DNA of 49,323 nucleotides from Clostridia bacterium (GCA_017504785.1 JAFVQL010000002.1:1-49323), one strand, 5' to 3'. Counted from the first letter of the stretch, positions 8,231 through 17,503 are shown. The notes: generated by a model from the sequence alone, not told the origin. Numbers and translations: made by a program.

Positions 8231-8790
8231 GATCCACGAAAAAGATCACGATCAGTGCCATGATGTGCGCGCTTTCGGTCGTGATATTGGCACTCGGCGC
8301 AGTTTTTGAAGCACTGGATCTGACGGCGGCGGCACTCGCCTCCATCTGTATCGCGTTCGTTTATATTGAGGTGGGTGCGCCCTATACCTTCATCGCATGG
8401 ATCTGCACCACGCTTCTCTCCTTTCTCTTCTTTCCGCAAAGCCTTCTTTGGATCGAATATCTGCTCCTTTTCGGTCTGTATCCGATCTTAAAGGGCTATA
8501 TCGAGCGGTTGCCAAGACTTCTTTGGTGGCCAATCAAGATCCCGCTTTATAACCTCTGCCTCTTCTTGATGGCCGAGGGCATGAGCTTTATTTTGGGCGT
8601 GGATTTCTTCGGTATCGGCGGCGACTGGAGCAATATTTTCTCTATGGGAAGCGCGATCTGGTGGGAAAGCCCTCTGATCCTTTGGATCGTTGCCAACGTT
8701 GCTTTTTTGGCATATGACCTTTTCCTCACGATGATCGTGCGCGTTTATATGCTGAAGTACAGACCTAAATTACAAAAATACTTAAAATAA
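8227..8790 (+). CDS. Multi-pass membrane protein, ECF S-component-like
   Basis: A 187-residue, very hydrophobic protein with about five to six membrane segments. The N-terminus (RSTKKITISAMMCALSVVIL) resembles S-components of energy-coupling factor vitamin transporters, and the gene order next to DUF5685 and J-domain genes supports a conserved local unit. No substrate signature is seen. The start at 8227 overlaps the previous stop by four bases; there is no separate strong ribosome site, in keeping with translational coupling. It could equally be a membrane protein of unrelated function. Confidence 0.7.
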   Translation: MRSTKKITISAMMCALSVVILALGAVFEALDLTAAALASICIAFVYIEVGAPYTFIAWICTTLLSFLFFPQSLLWIEYLLLFGLYPILKGYIERLPRLLWWPIKIPLYNLCLFLMAEGMSFILGVDFFGIGGDWSNIFSMGSAIWWESPLILWIVANVAFLAYDLFLTMIVRVYMLKYRPKLQKYLK

Positions 8791-8803
8791 GACGGGAAAC
8801 GCT

Positions 8804-10135
8804 ATGACGAAAGTTGGATTCGTGTCCCTCGGATGTGCAAAAAACCTTACCGACACCGAGGTGATGCTTCGCAAGCTGCATGACGCTGGCTATGAGATCA
8901 CGCCCGAAGAAACCGAGGCAGAGATCATCGTGATCAACACCTGCGGCTTTATCGAAAGCGCAAAGCAAGAGTCGATCGATAATATTTTGGACCTTGCTTG
9001 GCTCAAAAAGAATGGAAAATGTAAACATATCATTGCAACAGGCTGCCTTGTTGAGCGCTATCGCGAGGAAGTCATGCAGGAAATGCCCGAGGTGGATGCG
9101 CTGATCGGCGTCGGCAGTCTTGTCGATATCGTGGATGCCGTGCGCGCCGTGGAAAGAGGCGAAAAATACACCTCCTTCCGCGATAAGAATACTTCCTCTC
9201 TTTCCGAGGATCGCCTGCTCACGACCCCCGAGCACACCGCGTATTTAAAGATCGCGGAGGGCTGCGACAACCTTTGCACCTATTGCGCCATTCCCTCGAT
9301 CCGCGGCAAATTCAGAAGCCGCACGGTGGAGGATATCGTCAGAGAAGCGAAGGAGCTGGAGGCTCTCGGTGTGAAGGAGCTGAACCTCATCGCCCAGGAT
9401 ACCACGCGCTACGGACTCGATATTTACGGCGAATACAGCCTTGCCCGCCTCGTGCGCGCACTGACCGCGGAAACGAAGATCCCGTGGATCCGCCTGCTCT
9501 ACTGCTATCCCGACAAGATCACCGACGAGCTGATCGGCGAGCTGCGGGACAATCCCCGCCTCGTCAAATACATGGACATTCCCATTCAGCACATATCGGA
9601 TAAGATCCTTCGCGCCATGAACCGCCACGGCGGGCAGGCATTGATCAGAAAAACCGTTGAAAAGCTGCGCCGCGAGGTGCCGGGCATCGTGCTTCGCACG
9701 ACCGCCATGGTAGGCTTCCCCGGCGAGAATGAAAACGACTTCGAACAGCTTTGCCGCTTCGTGAAGGAAGCGAGATTCGATCGCTTCGGTGCATTCACCT
9801 TCTCCCCCGAGGAGGGAACGCCCGCCGCAGAGATGGACGGACAGATCGACGAGCAGACGAAGCAGGATCGCTACGATATTCTGATGCAGACACAGCTCAC
9901 CATCACCGAGGAGCAGAACGCACAAAAGATCGGCAAGACAGTCGAGGTGATCTGCGAGGGCTTTGACACCGTGGCAGAGATCCACTACGGCAGAAGCGCC
10001 GCCGATGCCCCCGACGTGGACGGCAAGGTATACTTCTGTGCGAAGAAGAGGATCGGCGCGGGCCGCTTCGTCAAGGTGAAAATTTCCGAGGCACTTGATT
10101 ACGATCTGGTGGGCGAAGCCACCGAGATCTTATAA
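8804..10135 (+). CDS. rimO: Ribosomal protein S12 methylthiotransferase RimO
   Basis: Radical SAM enzyme that adds a methylthio group to a conserved Asp of ribosomal protein S12. The 443 residues show the N-terminal MTTase domain with three cluster Cys (SLGCAKN at residue 11, INTCGF near 47, ATGCLVERY near 81), the radical SAM motif CDNLCTYCAIP near residue 153, and a C-terminal TRAM domain. The N-terminal segment VGFVSLGCAKNLTDTEVML is typical of RimO and differs from MiaB. It starts 13 bp after the membrane protein gene and is followed by pgsA, a common order in Clostridia. Confidence 0.96.
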   Translation: MTKVGFVSLGCAKNLTDTEVMLRKLHDAGYEITPEETEAEIIVINTCGFIESAKQESIDNILDLAWLKKNGKCKHIIATGCLVERYREEVMQEMPEVDALIGVGSLVDIVDAVRAVERGEKYTSFRDKNTSSLSEDRLLTTPEHTAYLKIAEGCDNLCTYCAIPSIRGKFRSRTVEDIVREAKELEALGVKELNLIAQDTTRYGLDIYGEYSLARLVRALTAETKIPWIRLLYCYPDKITDELIGELRDNPRLVKYMDIPIQHISDKILRAMNRHGGQALIRKTVEKLRREVPGIVLRTTAMVGFPGENENDFEQLCRFVKEARFDRFGAFTFSPEEGTPAAEMDGQIDEQTKQDRYDILMQTQLTITEEQNAQKIGKTVEVICEGFDTVAEIHYGRSAADAPDVDGKVYFCAKKRIGAGRFVKVKISEALDYDLVGEATEIL

Positions 10136-10148
10136 AAGGAGAATGAAA

Positions 10149-10751
10149 ATGAAAAAATCTTCCATGAATCTTCCGAACACCCTTTCGCTCCTTCGCTGCG
10201 CGCTCGTTCCCGTTTTCGTGGTAACGCTGTTTTTAATGCGCGAGATCCCGCTTTGGGGGCGCATCGTTCCCGCGATCGTATATCTCATCACAGGACTGAC
10301 GGATATGCTCGACGGCAAGATCGCAAGAAAATACAATCTCGTCACCGACTTCGGCAAATTCATCGACCCGCTTGCCGATAAGTTTATGGTGCTCGGCTCG
10401 CTGATCGCCATTCTGACGCTGATCCTCATCGAGGGCGAGACCGTGATGGGACTCGTTTTCTGCGCCGTGGTGCTGATCCTTCTTCTGCGCGAGCTTGGCG
10501 TGACGAGCCTTCGCCTCGTGGTTGCGGGCAAGAGCGGCATCGTGGTTGCCGCAAGCATGTTTGGCAAGCTGAAGACCGTTTCGCAGATGGCGGGCACACT
10601 CGTTATCCTTCTTGAGCCGGTGGTCTTCCCCTTCTGTGCACAAAACCATATCGCTTCCTATATCGCCATGGCGATCATGGCGGTGACGACGGTGGCATCC
10701 GGCCTCGATTACTTAAAGGCTTACATGCCCTACATCGACTCGAACTCCTAA
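10149..10751 (+). CDS. pgsA: CDP-diacylglycerol-glycerol-3-phosphate 3-phosphatidyltransferase
   Basis: Membrane enzyme making phosphatidylglycerophosphate, the first committed step of phosphatidylglycerol synthesis. The 200-residue protein opens with NLPNTLSLLRCALVP and carries the CDP-alcohol phosphotransferase motif DMLDGKIARKYNLVTDFGKF followed by IDPLADK (residues about 56-82), with all metal-binding Asp in place. Several membrane segments follow. I chose ATG 10149 because AAAGGAG (10135-10141) lies seven bases before it; ATG 10143 would be too close. It ends the packed plus-strand operon. Confidence 0.94.
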   Translation: MKKSSMNLPNTLSLLRCALVPVFVVTLFLMREIPLWGRIVPAIVYLITGLTDMLDGKIARKYNLVTDFGKFIDPLADKFMVLGSLIAILTLILIEGETVMGLVFCAVVLILLLRELGVTSLRLVVAGKSGIVVAASMFGKLKTVSQMAGTLVILLEPVVFPFCAQNHIASYIAMAIMAVTTVASGLDYLKAYMPYIDSNS

Positions 10752-10877
10752 CGAAATTCATATAAATTCAAAAAACCACATTCAAATGTAAACAATTCCT
10801 TCCATTTCTTTCATGGAATAACAAAAGTGCAGGGGTGAAAAAATAAATATACCCCCGATCTATGAAAGGAGAAAAGG

Positions 10878-11072
10878 ATGAAGGAACGCAAAAACGAGAA
10901 TGCGCCCATCGAGGAATTTCCTACGGTGAATCTGCCGCACGTGGATGCGCCCATTGGCGATCCGCCCGTGCCCAACCGCGCCCACACCGAAATGCGCTTG
11001 GATGCAGGCATCGACGTGCTGACCGAGGCAGAAAAGGCAAAGCTCTATTTTAACAAAGGTATGGATATATAA
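10878..11072 (+). CDS. Small hypothetical protein (64 residues)
   Basis: A 64-residue acidic, proline-rich peptide (NLPHVDAPIGDPPVPNRAH in the middle) without membrane segment or known motif. AAAGGAG stands before the ATG and a strong terminator follows at once, so it looks like a real single-gene transcript. I do not recognise a family. Confidence 0.6.
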   Translation: MKERKNENAPIEEFPTVNLPHVDAPIGDPPVPNRAHTEMRLDAGIDVLTEAEKAKLYFNKGMDI

Positions 11073-11110
11073 AAAAAGAGCAAAACGGATCTTCCGTTTT
11101 GCTCTTTTTT
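11073..11110. terminator. Bidirectional intrinsic terminator
   Basis: AAAAAAGAGCAAAACGGA pairs with TCCGTTTTGCTCTTTTTT around a 2-nt loop. The A-run and T-run make it work on both strands, between the small gene and the Sel1-repeat gene that converges on it. Confidence 0.9.
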
Positions 11111-11152
11111 ATCGTATTCGGCAAGCCGCCGAGGAAAAGCACCGAATTCCCC

Positions 11153-12910
11153 TTATCGCGCGGCCGCCTCGCTTTTTTGATTTTTCAGATGCAGCATCTT
11201 CAGGATCACGGACTTATATCTTGCGCGCGTATCCGCAAAGCCCTGCGCCTGTGCTTCGTGATAGGTGGCAAACGCGAGATCGCGCATGACCGCACCGCCC
11301 ACACCGAATTCATAAAAGCAACCGAGCACGTACGTGGCGCGTGGAAGCCCGAGCGCGGAGGCTCTTTCGATCATACTGCGCGCTGCCTCGTATTTCCCTT
11401 GATACAAAAGGCGCATGCCGAGCGAATAGAGCGAGCGAAGCATTTTCTTTCGACGGCGCTCCAGCATTTCAAAAAGGTCTTTGCGTGCATCCTCGATGCC
11501 CTGCGCGGCGGCACGGCGCAAAAGCTTATGTGCCTCGGCGAAATTGCGATTGATGCCGATGCCGTAAAAATATGCGCGGCCAAGACGATAGAGTGCCATC
11601 GTCTCCTGCTCCTTTGCCGCACGCTCGTACCACAAGAAGGCACGGCGGCGGTCCATCGCAACGCCAAGCCCCTCTTCATAGCAAAATCCGAGCGCAACGG
11701 CGGCAGGCGCATATCCCATGGAGGCGGAAAGCGCAAAGCTGCGATACGCATCCTCGCCATCGTTCGGCAAATACGCCTTTCCCTGCATATAAAGGCTCTC
11801 GCGCTTTTCTTCGATGGCGCGCGCCTTGTCTGCCCCCTCGCGCGAGCCGAGCGCAAGCGCTTCCTTATACATCAGATACGCATACGGAACGTTCGGGCTT
11901 TCCTCGGCGGTATACATATCTCCGAGACGCACGCAGGCAGCAGCAGACCCCAAGGCCTTCGCGGCGTGGAAGCACTCGATCGCACCGGCGCGCGATACGG
12001 GCAGATGCTCTCCCGAAAGATAGGCATCGCCAAGAAAAAGATAGGCATCGGCATTTCCGCCCTTGCCGTAATAAAGCAAGACCTCGCGGGCGCGCTTCGG
12101 ATCGCTTGCGCCGAGGTACCCCTCAAGATACAAAGCACCGAGGCGGCACTGCGCCGCCTTATCACCGCGCGTGGCAAGCATCTGCGTAAGATTTAAATAC
12201 AGCTTTTTAAGCCCCCTCTTTTCCGCCTCGACTCGAAGCTCGGCGATCAGCGCGCCTACGTGCGGCAGGGCGGGAAGCGGCGGTTCCTTTGGCTCTATGC
12301 GGCGCAAGCGAAGCGAGAGCGGCCATGCATGGGGCGGCAGAGGTGCGGCCGCCGAGAGATACCATTTTGCGATCGCGGGATCCTTTTTCTCCATGCGGCG
12401 CGCTAAAGAGAGCGCGGCGGTGCGATCCCCCTCCTTCGCGGCAAGGGCAAGGTATGCGGCGCCATCCGATTCGCGGCCGATCGAGAAGAAGATCTCGGCA
12501 GCAGGGACGTACGCCTGCCCGTGCCCAAGAAGTGCGGCGTACAGAAGAAAAAAGTCTCCCGCCGCGTCCCCGCGCTCCGAAAGCGCCTTTCCGTAAAAGA
12601 ACGCGCCCAAGGCGTCTCCCTCCTTTGCAGAAAATGAGAGATATTCCATGGCGGCGCGTACGTTTTCCACTACGCCGTCACCCTCGTAGAGCATACGGCC
12701 GTACGCCGCGGCGGCGGCAGGCTTCCCCGCATCCGCAAGGATATGTGCAAGCTCCGCGGCACTTTCGTACGCACCGTCGGAAAGTGCAAGGCGGTAATCC
12801 TCCTCGATTTTGGCGATATCGTCTGCCGAAAGCGAGAACGCCGCGCGGCACTGCGGGCAAAGCCGCCCCTCGTACACGCCCTCATATCCGCATTCTTTAC
12901 ATAAAATCAT
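11153..12910 (-). CDS. Sel1-repeat protein with N-terminal zinc ribbon
   Basis: A 585-residue protein. It opens with a zinc ribbon (ILCKECGYEGVYEGRLCPQC), followed by many Sel1/TPR-like repeats of about 36 residues, for example AAMEYLSFSAKEGDALGAFF, AVALGFCYEEGLGVAMDRRR and LGRAYFYGIGINRNFAEAHK. Sel1 repeats form superhelical scaffolds for protein contacts; the partner is unknown. I start it at ATG 12910, which has GGAG six bases upstream and puts the zinc ribbon at residue 3; an in-frame extension to 13039 lacks a ribosome site. No signal peptide is seen, so it should be cytoplasmic. Confidence 0.85.
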   Translation of the reverse strand: MILCKECGYEGVYEGRLCPQCRAAFSLSADDIAKIEEDYRLALSDGAYESAAELAHILADAGKPAAAAAYGRMLYEGDGVVENVRAAMEYLSFSAKEGDALGAFFYGKALSERGDAAGDFFLLYAALLGHGQAYVPAAEIFFSIGRESDGAAYLALAAKEGDRTAALSLARRMEKKDPAIAKWYLSAAAPLPPHAWPLSLRLRRIEPKEPPLPALPHVGALIAELRVEAEKRGLKKLYLNLTQMLATRGDKAAQCRLGALYLEGYLGASDPKRAREVLLYYGKGGNADAYLFLGDAYLSGEHLPVSRAGAIECFHAAKALGSAAACVRLGDMYTAEESPNVPYAYLMYKEALALGSREGADKARAIEEKRESLYMQGKAYLPNDGEDAYRSFALSASMGYAPAAVALGFCYEEGLGVAMDRRRAFLWYERAAKEQETMALYRLGRAYFYGIGINRNFAEAHKLLRRAAAQGIEDARKDLFEMLERRRKKMLRSLYSLGMRLLYQGKYEAARSMIERASALGLPRATYVLGCFYEFGVGGAVMRDLAFATYHEAQAQGFADTRARYKSVILKMLHLKNQKSEAAAR

Positions 12911-12990
12911 AGGCTTCTCCAAAGACTTACATAATTTTAAAGCAAGCGGAAAAACTATTATCGATAAAACTCTGAGAAAGGATTTATCGT

Positions 12991-13188
12991 ATGCTGTTTT
13001 CCAAAAGAGAAAGAAGAAAGCGCCATCCCGTTTTAGCAATCTCCGTTGCCGCTCTGGCGGTGCTCGGTCTCTCCGGTCTTTTTTCCGCTTCTAAGAATAT
13101 GATAACGGAAAAATGCGAAAAAATCAAGCATTTTTTCTGCAAAATGAAGAAAAAAGACGGTTGCACCTGTGGGGACGAAAAAAACTGA
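12991..13188 (+). CDS. Small membrane-anchored protein (65 residues)
   Basis: The product starts with a basic stretch (FSKRERRKRH), one membrane segment (about residues 13-33), and a charged tail with four Cys (KCEKIKHFFCKMKK, then GCTCGDEKN). GAGAAAGGA lies about nine bases before the ATG. It is read divergently from the Sel1-repeat gene. Family not recognised; resembles the short single-pass proteins of the YtxH type in layout. Confidence 0.6.
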   Translation: MLFSKRERRKRHPVLAISVAALAVLGLSGLFSASKNMITEKCEKIKHFFCKMKKKDGCTCGDEKN

Positions 13189-13217
13189 CAGATAACGACG
13201 GTTTCTTTTAAAAAACG

Positions 13218-13247
13218 AGGGTGTCTCGGCTTCTGCCGAGACACCCT
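13218..13247. terminator. Intrinsic terminator between convergent genes
   Basis: AGGGTGTCTCGGC pairs perfectly with GCCGAGACACCCT around TTCT. On the minus strand it is followed by CGTTTTTT, so it ends the rnhA/isomerase transcript; it may also stop plus-strand reading after the small gene. Confidence 0.85.
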
Positions 13248-13283
13248 TATGCTGTTTTAGGGACCATGCGATCCCCTTTTTAT

Positions 13284-14975
13284 TTAATCGTGGCCCTTAC
13301 CCAAATAAGTGATCTTGGAAAGCTGCAAAAGCTTCTCGAAGCCGAAATTATAATACGCGCTCTCGAGGAAATATTCCTCGCCGCGGATCCTTAAAAGCTC
13401 CGCCTTCGTTTCCTCGACCTCGGCAAGATAGGTCTCGTACGCTTCCTTTTTCTGCCCAGGATCGCTGATATTCTCGTAGTAGCTTTCGTCCAGAAGAGAG
13501 TTCATCTGTGCGTATTCGAGAAGGATCTGCTCATACGCTTCCTTAAGCTCGCTCTCGCTCGGCATCACGCCGCAGACCTCGATCGCATAGAAGAAGATCA
13601 TCTTCTCGCTTGCCGCTTGCTTTGCGATCCTCCAAACCTCTTTCTTATAGCTCTTTCCCTTTTCGATCTGCAAATAGTCGCGCGCAAAGGTCTTGAAGGG
13701 ATAGATCGTCTCCGTCAAATCCATGCTTTCCAGATAATCCTCGTAGGTGGCATCCAGATTCAGCATATATTCGTCGTAAAACTCCTTCGTAGCGGCGACA
13801 GGCACGCGCCTTACCTCTACGAGCTCGGAAAGTGCCGACCAAAAGCTCTCCTCGCAGGCGGTGAATAGGGTCTGGCGGTAGTTTTCCGCCAGCGTTTCTC
13901 GCACGTAGGTCTTATACTTTTCTACAAGGCTATCGCCCTCGTAATCCGCAAGCTTTTCGGGAAGAATGCCCAGTGTGTCCGTAAAGAACGCATCGTTTGC
14001 CTCGGGCAAAAGGAATACGGTGTTGCTCTTGACGTACACGTCAAAATACGCGGTCACCCCCTGCAATGTCTCTTCTTCGTAATCCATGGGGAAATAGGTC
14101 TCGACCGTGTGGCTCTTGCCGCCCTCGGTTCTGAAAACGGCGCGGATATTCGTGTAAACGAAATCGCCTTCGTTTTCGTCGCCACCCGGCAAAATGAGCG
14201 TTTTATTCAAGAGATCTTCTCCGATCTCGCTCCCGACGAGAAGCTCGAAAAATCCCTCTCCGTACACGGCGTCAAGCGCGGGGGTCAGCTCGATCGGCAT
14301 GCCATACTGCTCGATCGTTTCGCCGTTCGGATGGAAGCCCCTTACGTTTATATACACCGTATCACCCTCGGAGAGCACGCCGCTCTTAACGATCTTGGGG
14401 ATCTCGGTATCCGACGGGCGAAGGCCGATAAGGCCCTCTTCAAAGCCGGGAACAAAGGTTCCCGAGCCGATCACGAGCTCATTCGGCGTGGAGGCAAGAT
14501 TCGATCCGCCGCTAAAATATACCTTTTCTCCGCTCTTTGAAAGCGTGTAGCCGATAAAATACAGCTCGACCGCGCTTCCGTTTACGATGGGAGCATCCGG
14601 ATCGTCTGCCATTCCCTCCGGGCGGTATTTGTGCTCGACTTGCAGCGCGATAAGATTTTGCTCCACGTCCTTTTCCGTGGGTTTATCCACGCGCACGGTG
14701 AGGCTGACGTTCTCTATTACCTCGGGCGAAAGCTTCACGTAGCGGGAAAGCTTTGCATCCATATAATCAAAGCCCGCATTCACGCGCGCGATATAGATGC
14801 CCGTAGCGCCCGCACAGAGAACGAAGATCGCGATCAGACCGATCAGCACCCCGCGCAGGGCTGCCTTCGGGATCGGCTTTCTCTCCCTTTTTTGGCGCGA
14901 CGGCGCGACAGGCTTTGCTGCCGAGGGCGCGGTGCCCTTTTTCGCCGCAAGGCTTTTCTTTTTGTTATTTGACAT
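13284..14975 (-). CDS. Membrane-anchored trigger-factor-like peptidyl-prolyl isomerase
   Basis: A 563-residue protein: basic, Ala/Lys-rich N-terminus (residues 1-35), one membrane segment (about 40-62), a trigger-factor-like N-terminal part, then an FKBP-type core with VELYFIGYTLSKSGEKVYFS and ELVIGSGTFVPGFEEGLIGL (near residue 180), and a long helical C-terminal domain similar to the arms of trigger factor and SurA. The outside-facing topology suggests a folding helper for secreted proteins. I start it at ATG 14975, with GGAG nine bases upstream. The gene begins 14 bp after rnhA. True trigger factor lacks a membrane anchor, so this is a relative, not Tig itself. Confidence 0.75.
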   Translation of the reverse strand: MSNNKKKSLAAKKGTAPSAAKPVAPSRQKRERKPIPKAALRGVLIGLIAIFVLCAGATGIYIARVNAGFDYMDAKLSRYVKLSPEVIENVSLTVRVDKPTEKDVEQNLIALQVEHKYRPEGMADDPDAPIVNGSAVELYFIGYTLSKSGEKVYFSGGSNLASTPNELVIGSGTFVPGFEEGLIGLRPSDTEIPKIVKSGVLSEGDTVYINVRGFHPNGETIEQYGMPIELTPALDAVYGEGFFELLVGSEIGEDLLNKTLILPGGDENEGDFVYTNIRAVFRTEGGKSHTVETYFPMDYEEETLQGVTAYFDVYVKSNTVFLLPEANDAFFTDTLGILPEKLADYEGDSLVEKYKTYVRETLAENYRQTLFTACEESFWSALSELVEVRRVPVAATKEFYDEYMLNLDATYEDYLESMDLTETIYPFKTFARDYLQIEKGKSYKKEVWRIAKQAASEKMIFFYAIEVCGVMPSESELKEAYEQILLEYAQMNSLLDESYYENISDPGQKKEAYETYLAEVEETKAELLRIRGEEYFLESAYYNFGFEKLLQLSKITYLGKGHD

Positions 14976-14989
14976 ATATTTTTTCTCCA

Positions 14990-15427
14990 TCAAAGAAATG
15001 AATCGGCAAACGCCGTGGCCAATCGGTCGCAACGCTCGTTATAGGCATGCCCATCATGCCCCTTGACCCAGATGAAGCGCACCTTGTGCAGATCGCAAAG
15101 CGCGATCAGGCGCTCCCAAAGATCGGGATTTTTCACCTCGTCCTTTTTTCCGCGGCGAAAATTCTCTCTTTGCCAGCCCTGCACCCATCCCTGCACGAAT
15201 GCATCCACGAGATACCTCGAATCCGAATACAGATCCACCTCACAGGGTTCCTTCAGTGCGGAAAGCCCTTCAATGGCCGCGAGAAGCTCCATACGGTTAT
15301 TCGTCGTCATCGGATCGCCGCCGGAAAGCTCTCTTTCGTATTTTCCGTAAACCAGAACGGCGCCCCAACCGCCGCGGCCGGGATTGCCGCGGCAGGCGCC
15401 GTCTGTATAAAGCTCTACTTTTTTCAA
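14990..15427 (-). CDS. rnhA: Ribonuclease HI
   Basis: Cleaves RNA in RNA-DNA hybrids. All catalytic residues are visible in the 145-residue product: Asp in [12 protein letters not shown], Glu in [13 protein letters not shown], Asp in [10 protein letters not shown], and the C-terminal [14 protein letters not shown] with His and Asp. Length fits the bacterial enzyme (about 155). No ATG lies close by; I start it at TTG 15427 because AAGGA stands eight bases before it and the protein then begins directly at the first beta strand. Longer frames upstream run through a terminator and are unlikely. Confidence 0.93.
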   Translation of the reverse strand: MKKVELYTDGACRGNPGRGGWGAVLVYGKYERELSGGDPMTTNNRMELLAAIEGLSALKEPCEVDLYSDSRYLVDAFVQGWVQGWQRENFRRGKKDEVKNPDLWERLIALCDLHKVRFIWVKGHDGHAYNERCDRLATAFADSFL

Positions 15428-15504
15428 ATCTCTTTTCCTTATATGAAAATAAGTCGTTTTCTGCACGGCGCGATCCTTGCGAACGCTGCGGTGCGAGAAG
15501 AAAA

Positions 15505-15537
15505 GAGGACAGAGAACGCAATAAATTCTCTGTCCTT
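15505..15537 (-). terminator. Intrinsic terminator after the large lipoprotein gene
   Basis: AGGACAGAGAA pairs with TTCTCTGTCCT around a 9-nt loop; on the minus strand CTCTTTTCTT follows. It lies between the lipoprotein gene and rnhA. No clear separate promoter for rnhA is seen downstream of it, so some reading through is possible. Confidence 0.75.
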
Positions 15538-15571
15538 TTCTGAAGTGCTCACTCTGCAAAAATGCAAAGAA

Positions 15572-17479
15572 TTATTTTACGCTGAACTGGATCTTCACGT
15601 ACTGAACGTGCGCCGCATTCTTCTGTACGTCAGCCGCATCCTCTGCAAGCTTTGCACCGGTATCATCCACAAGCTCCGTCTCGAGAACGTAATTCAGGAT
15701 ATTATCCATCGTCAGAGCCGCGCGAAGTGCGGTATCACCGTAGGTTTCGCGGATCGCCTTGGGATAGGTGCTCGCAGGAGGCGTCATGCCGAACTGATAG
15801 TAAATGTTCTGCATCTGTGCGCTCAAACGGTCTACGTAGATCGCGATATCGCTGTTTCTAACCTTATCGATCTCGCCCTTGTAAAGCTCTGCAAGTGCGT
15901 AAACGCGAACAAGCTCCTTCACCTCTGCCTTTGCGGTGGCTTCGATCTGTTCGTCAGCGTTTGCATCCTTGTAAGCAACCTGTGCAAGGTACTCGTCAAA
16001 GGTCTTGTACTTATCCACGTAAGGGATCTGCTCCGAGCTGCTCGTGCTGCCGGAGGGGCTGTAAGTGCCGGTGTAGTAATCGTTCTTATGACCTGCAAGG
16101 ATGCGATTCTTCGCTTCCTTCACAGCAGACTTGGGAAGCACGTCGGAAACGGTGATATTCTTCTCTGCCCAAGCCCAGATCGCAGCAGTCAGCTGCTCAA
16201 GGATCTCGGCATCGTAGGTGCTTTCAAGCGTATCGTAAACCGACAGCTTGTAGTCGAACATGATAACGTCTGCCGCGCCGGACTTTACGGTGGCAAGCTT
16301 TGTGGGAAGCTGCTCAAGAGCGGTGTTATACGCCTTCTCGGCATCTTCCTTCGCCGTCTTCAGCGCGTCGGAATCCTTGTTATTGTTGTACGCAGTCTCT
16401 GCGGCGGACTTTTTCTCCTTGAGATCGAGAACATTCTCGATCAGCTCCTTCATGCCGGTGTCACCAAAGCAAGGAAGCGAGGAGGTCGTGATGTTCTCGC
16501 CGTAGATCAGCTCAACCACGTTCTCTGCGGTCTGCGCGGGGAATGCCTTTGCATCTACGGGATATACGAAATAGGTCACCTTTTCATCCTTGGCAATGGT
16601 GATCTCCGCACCGAAGATATCCTTTACCTTCTTCTCTGCGGGAACGGTGAACTCTACGGGGATCTTTTCACCCTTGGAAACGAAGTGCACGGAGATGCTG
16701 TTTACGGAGCATTCGATCTCACCGTTCATAAAGGTAAGAGGAGAATCGGCAGTCGCCTTCACCTCGGAGATCTTCTTGCCGCCGATCAGCTCGGCAATGC
16801 AGGTAGCCTTCGCGCCCTCTGCAAGCACCTTTGCCTCGATGGGCTCGTAATCCGCAGTCACGGTCTTCTTGCTTCCGCCCTCGGTCTCCGTGTAGGAGTA
16901 GCTATAGGTAACGAATACGAGATCGCCTTCCTTGATCTCGGTGGTGGCGGCGGTTTCGGTCTTGTATGCGTAATCCTTTGCGAGCTTATCCGTAAGAGCG
17001 GCAAAGATCGCCTTGGTCAGATCGTCCGCACCCTTCAGCTCCTGGGTCGCCTCGCCATCCTTGTATACGGGGATCGCATTCAGCGTCTGCACCTTGTCGG
17101 AGGCAGTGCTCATCTTCGTGGTATCGAAAATGTAGGTCACGCCGTCCTTCTCATAGGTCCAATAGGAGGAGTAGGTGATCTTCTGGCGAAGACCGAAGTT
17201 AACGTCCTCAAGCTTAGCAGCATCGGTCTTGATCTTGCCGGAGAGCGCACTGTCGATCTCCTCAAGCACCTTGTCCTTACGCGCCTGATCGCCATTCTTA
17301 TCGAAGGGGCCGAAGGCACTTCCCTCGATCTCAATGCTCGTAAGGAAAGCCTCGAAAGCCGCGGCATCCACGCTTGCAAGCTTGGACATATTCTTTTTGT
17401 CGTAACGGTAGGCACAACCGGTCAAAGCCAGCACGAGAGTGACAACGACCAGAGCCAATGCAAGAATTCTCTTCTTCAT
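15572..17479 (-). CDS. Large lipoprotein, trigger-factor-like in layout
   Basis: A 635-residue exported lipoprotein: signal MKKRILALALVVVTLVLAL and lipobox ALTGC with the lipidated Cys at residue 22. The body resembles the protein at 13284-14975 in order: an N-terminal domain, a beta-rich middle with EIKEGDLVFVTYSYSY (near residue 180), a coiled segment rich in Ala/Lys/Glu (ENVLDLKEKKSAAETAYNN), and a helical C-terminus. The FKBP core is much less clear than in the neighbour, so isomerase activity is uncertain. It has its own promoter (17546-17574) and terminator. Calling it a chaperone is inference from layout and neighbourhood. Confidence 0.65.
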   Translation of the reverse strand: MKKRILALALVVVTLVLALTGCAYRYDKKNMSKLASVDAAAFEAFLTSIEIEGSAFGPFDKNGDQARKDKVLEEIDSALSGKIKTDAAKLEDVNFGLRQKITYSSYWTYEKDGVTYIFDTTKMSTASDKVQTLNAIPVYKDGEATQELKGADDLTKAIFAALTDKLAKDYAYKTETAATTEIKEGDLVFVTYSYSYTETEGGSKKTVTADYEPIEAKVLAEGAKATCIAELIGGKKISEVKATADSPLTFMNGEIECSVNSISVHFVSKGEKIPVEFTVPAEKKVKDIFGAEITIAKDEKVTYFVYPVDAKAFPAQTAENVVELIYGENITTSSLPCFGDTGMKELIENVLDLKEKKSAAETAYNNNKDSDALKTAKEDAEKAYNTALEQLPTKLATVKSGAADVIMFDYKLSVYDTLESTYDAEILEQLTAAIWAWAEKNITVSDVLPKSAVKEAKNRILAGHKNDYYTGTYSPSGSTSSSEQIPYVDKYKTFDEYLAQVAYKDANADEQIEATAKAEVKELVRVYALAELYKGEIDKVRNSDIAIYVDRLSAQMQNIYYQFGMTPPASTYPKAIRETYGDTALRAALTMDNILNYVLETELVDDTGAKLAEDAADVQKNAAHVQYVKIQFSVK

Positions 17480-17503
17480 CTGTTTTTCCTCTTTGTTTTA
17501 GTC

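Noticed and set aside
13284-14975. The membrane-anchored isomerase as trigger factor itself (tig)
   Set aside because: Trigger factor is cytoplasmic and has a ribosome-binding motif at its start; this protein has a membrane anchor there instead.
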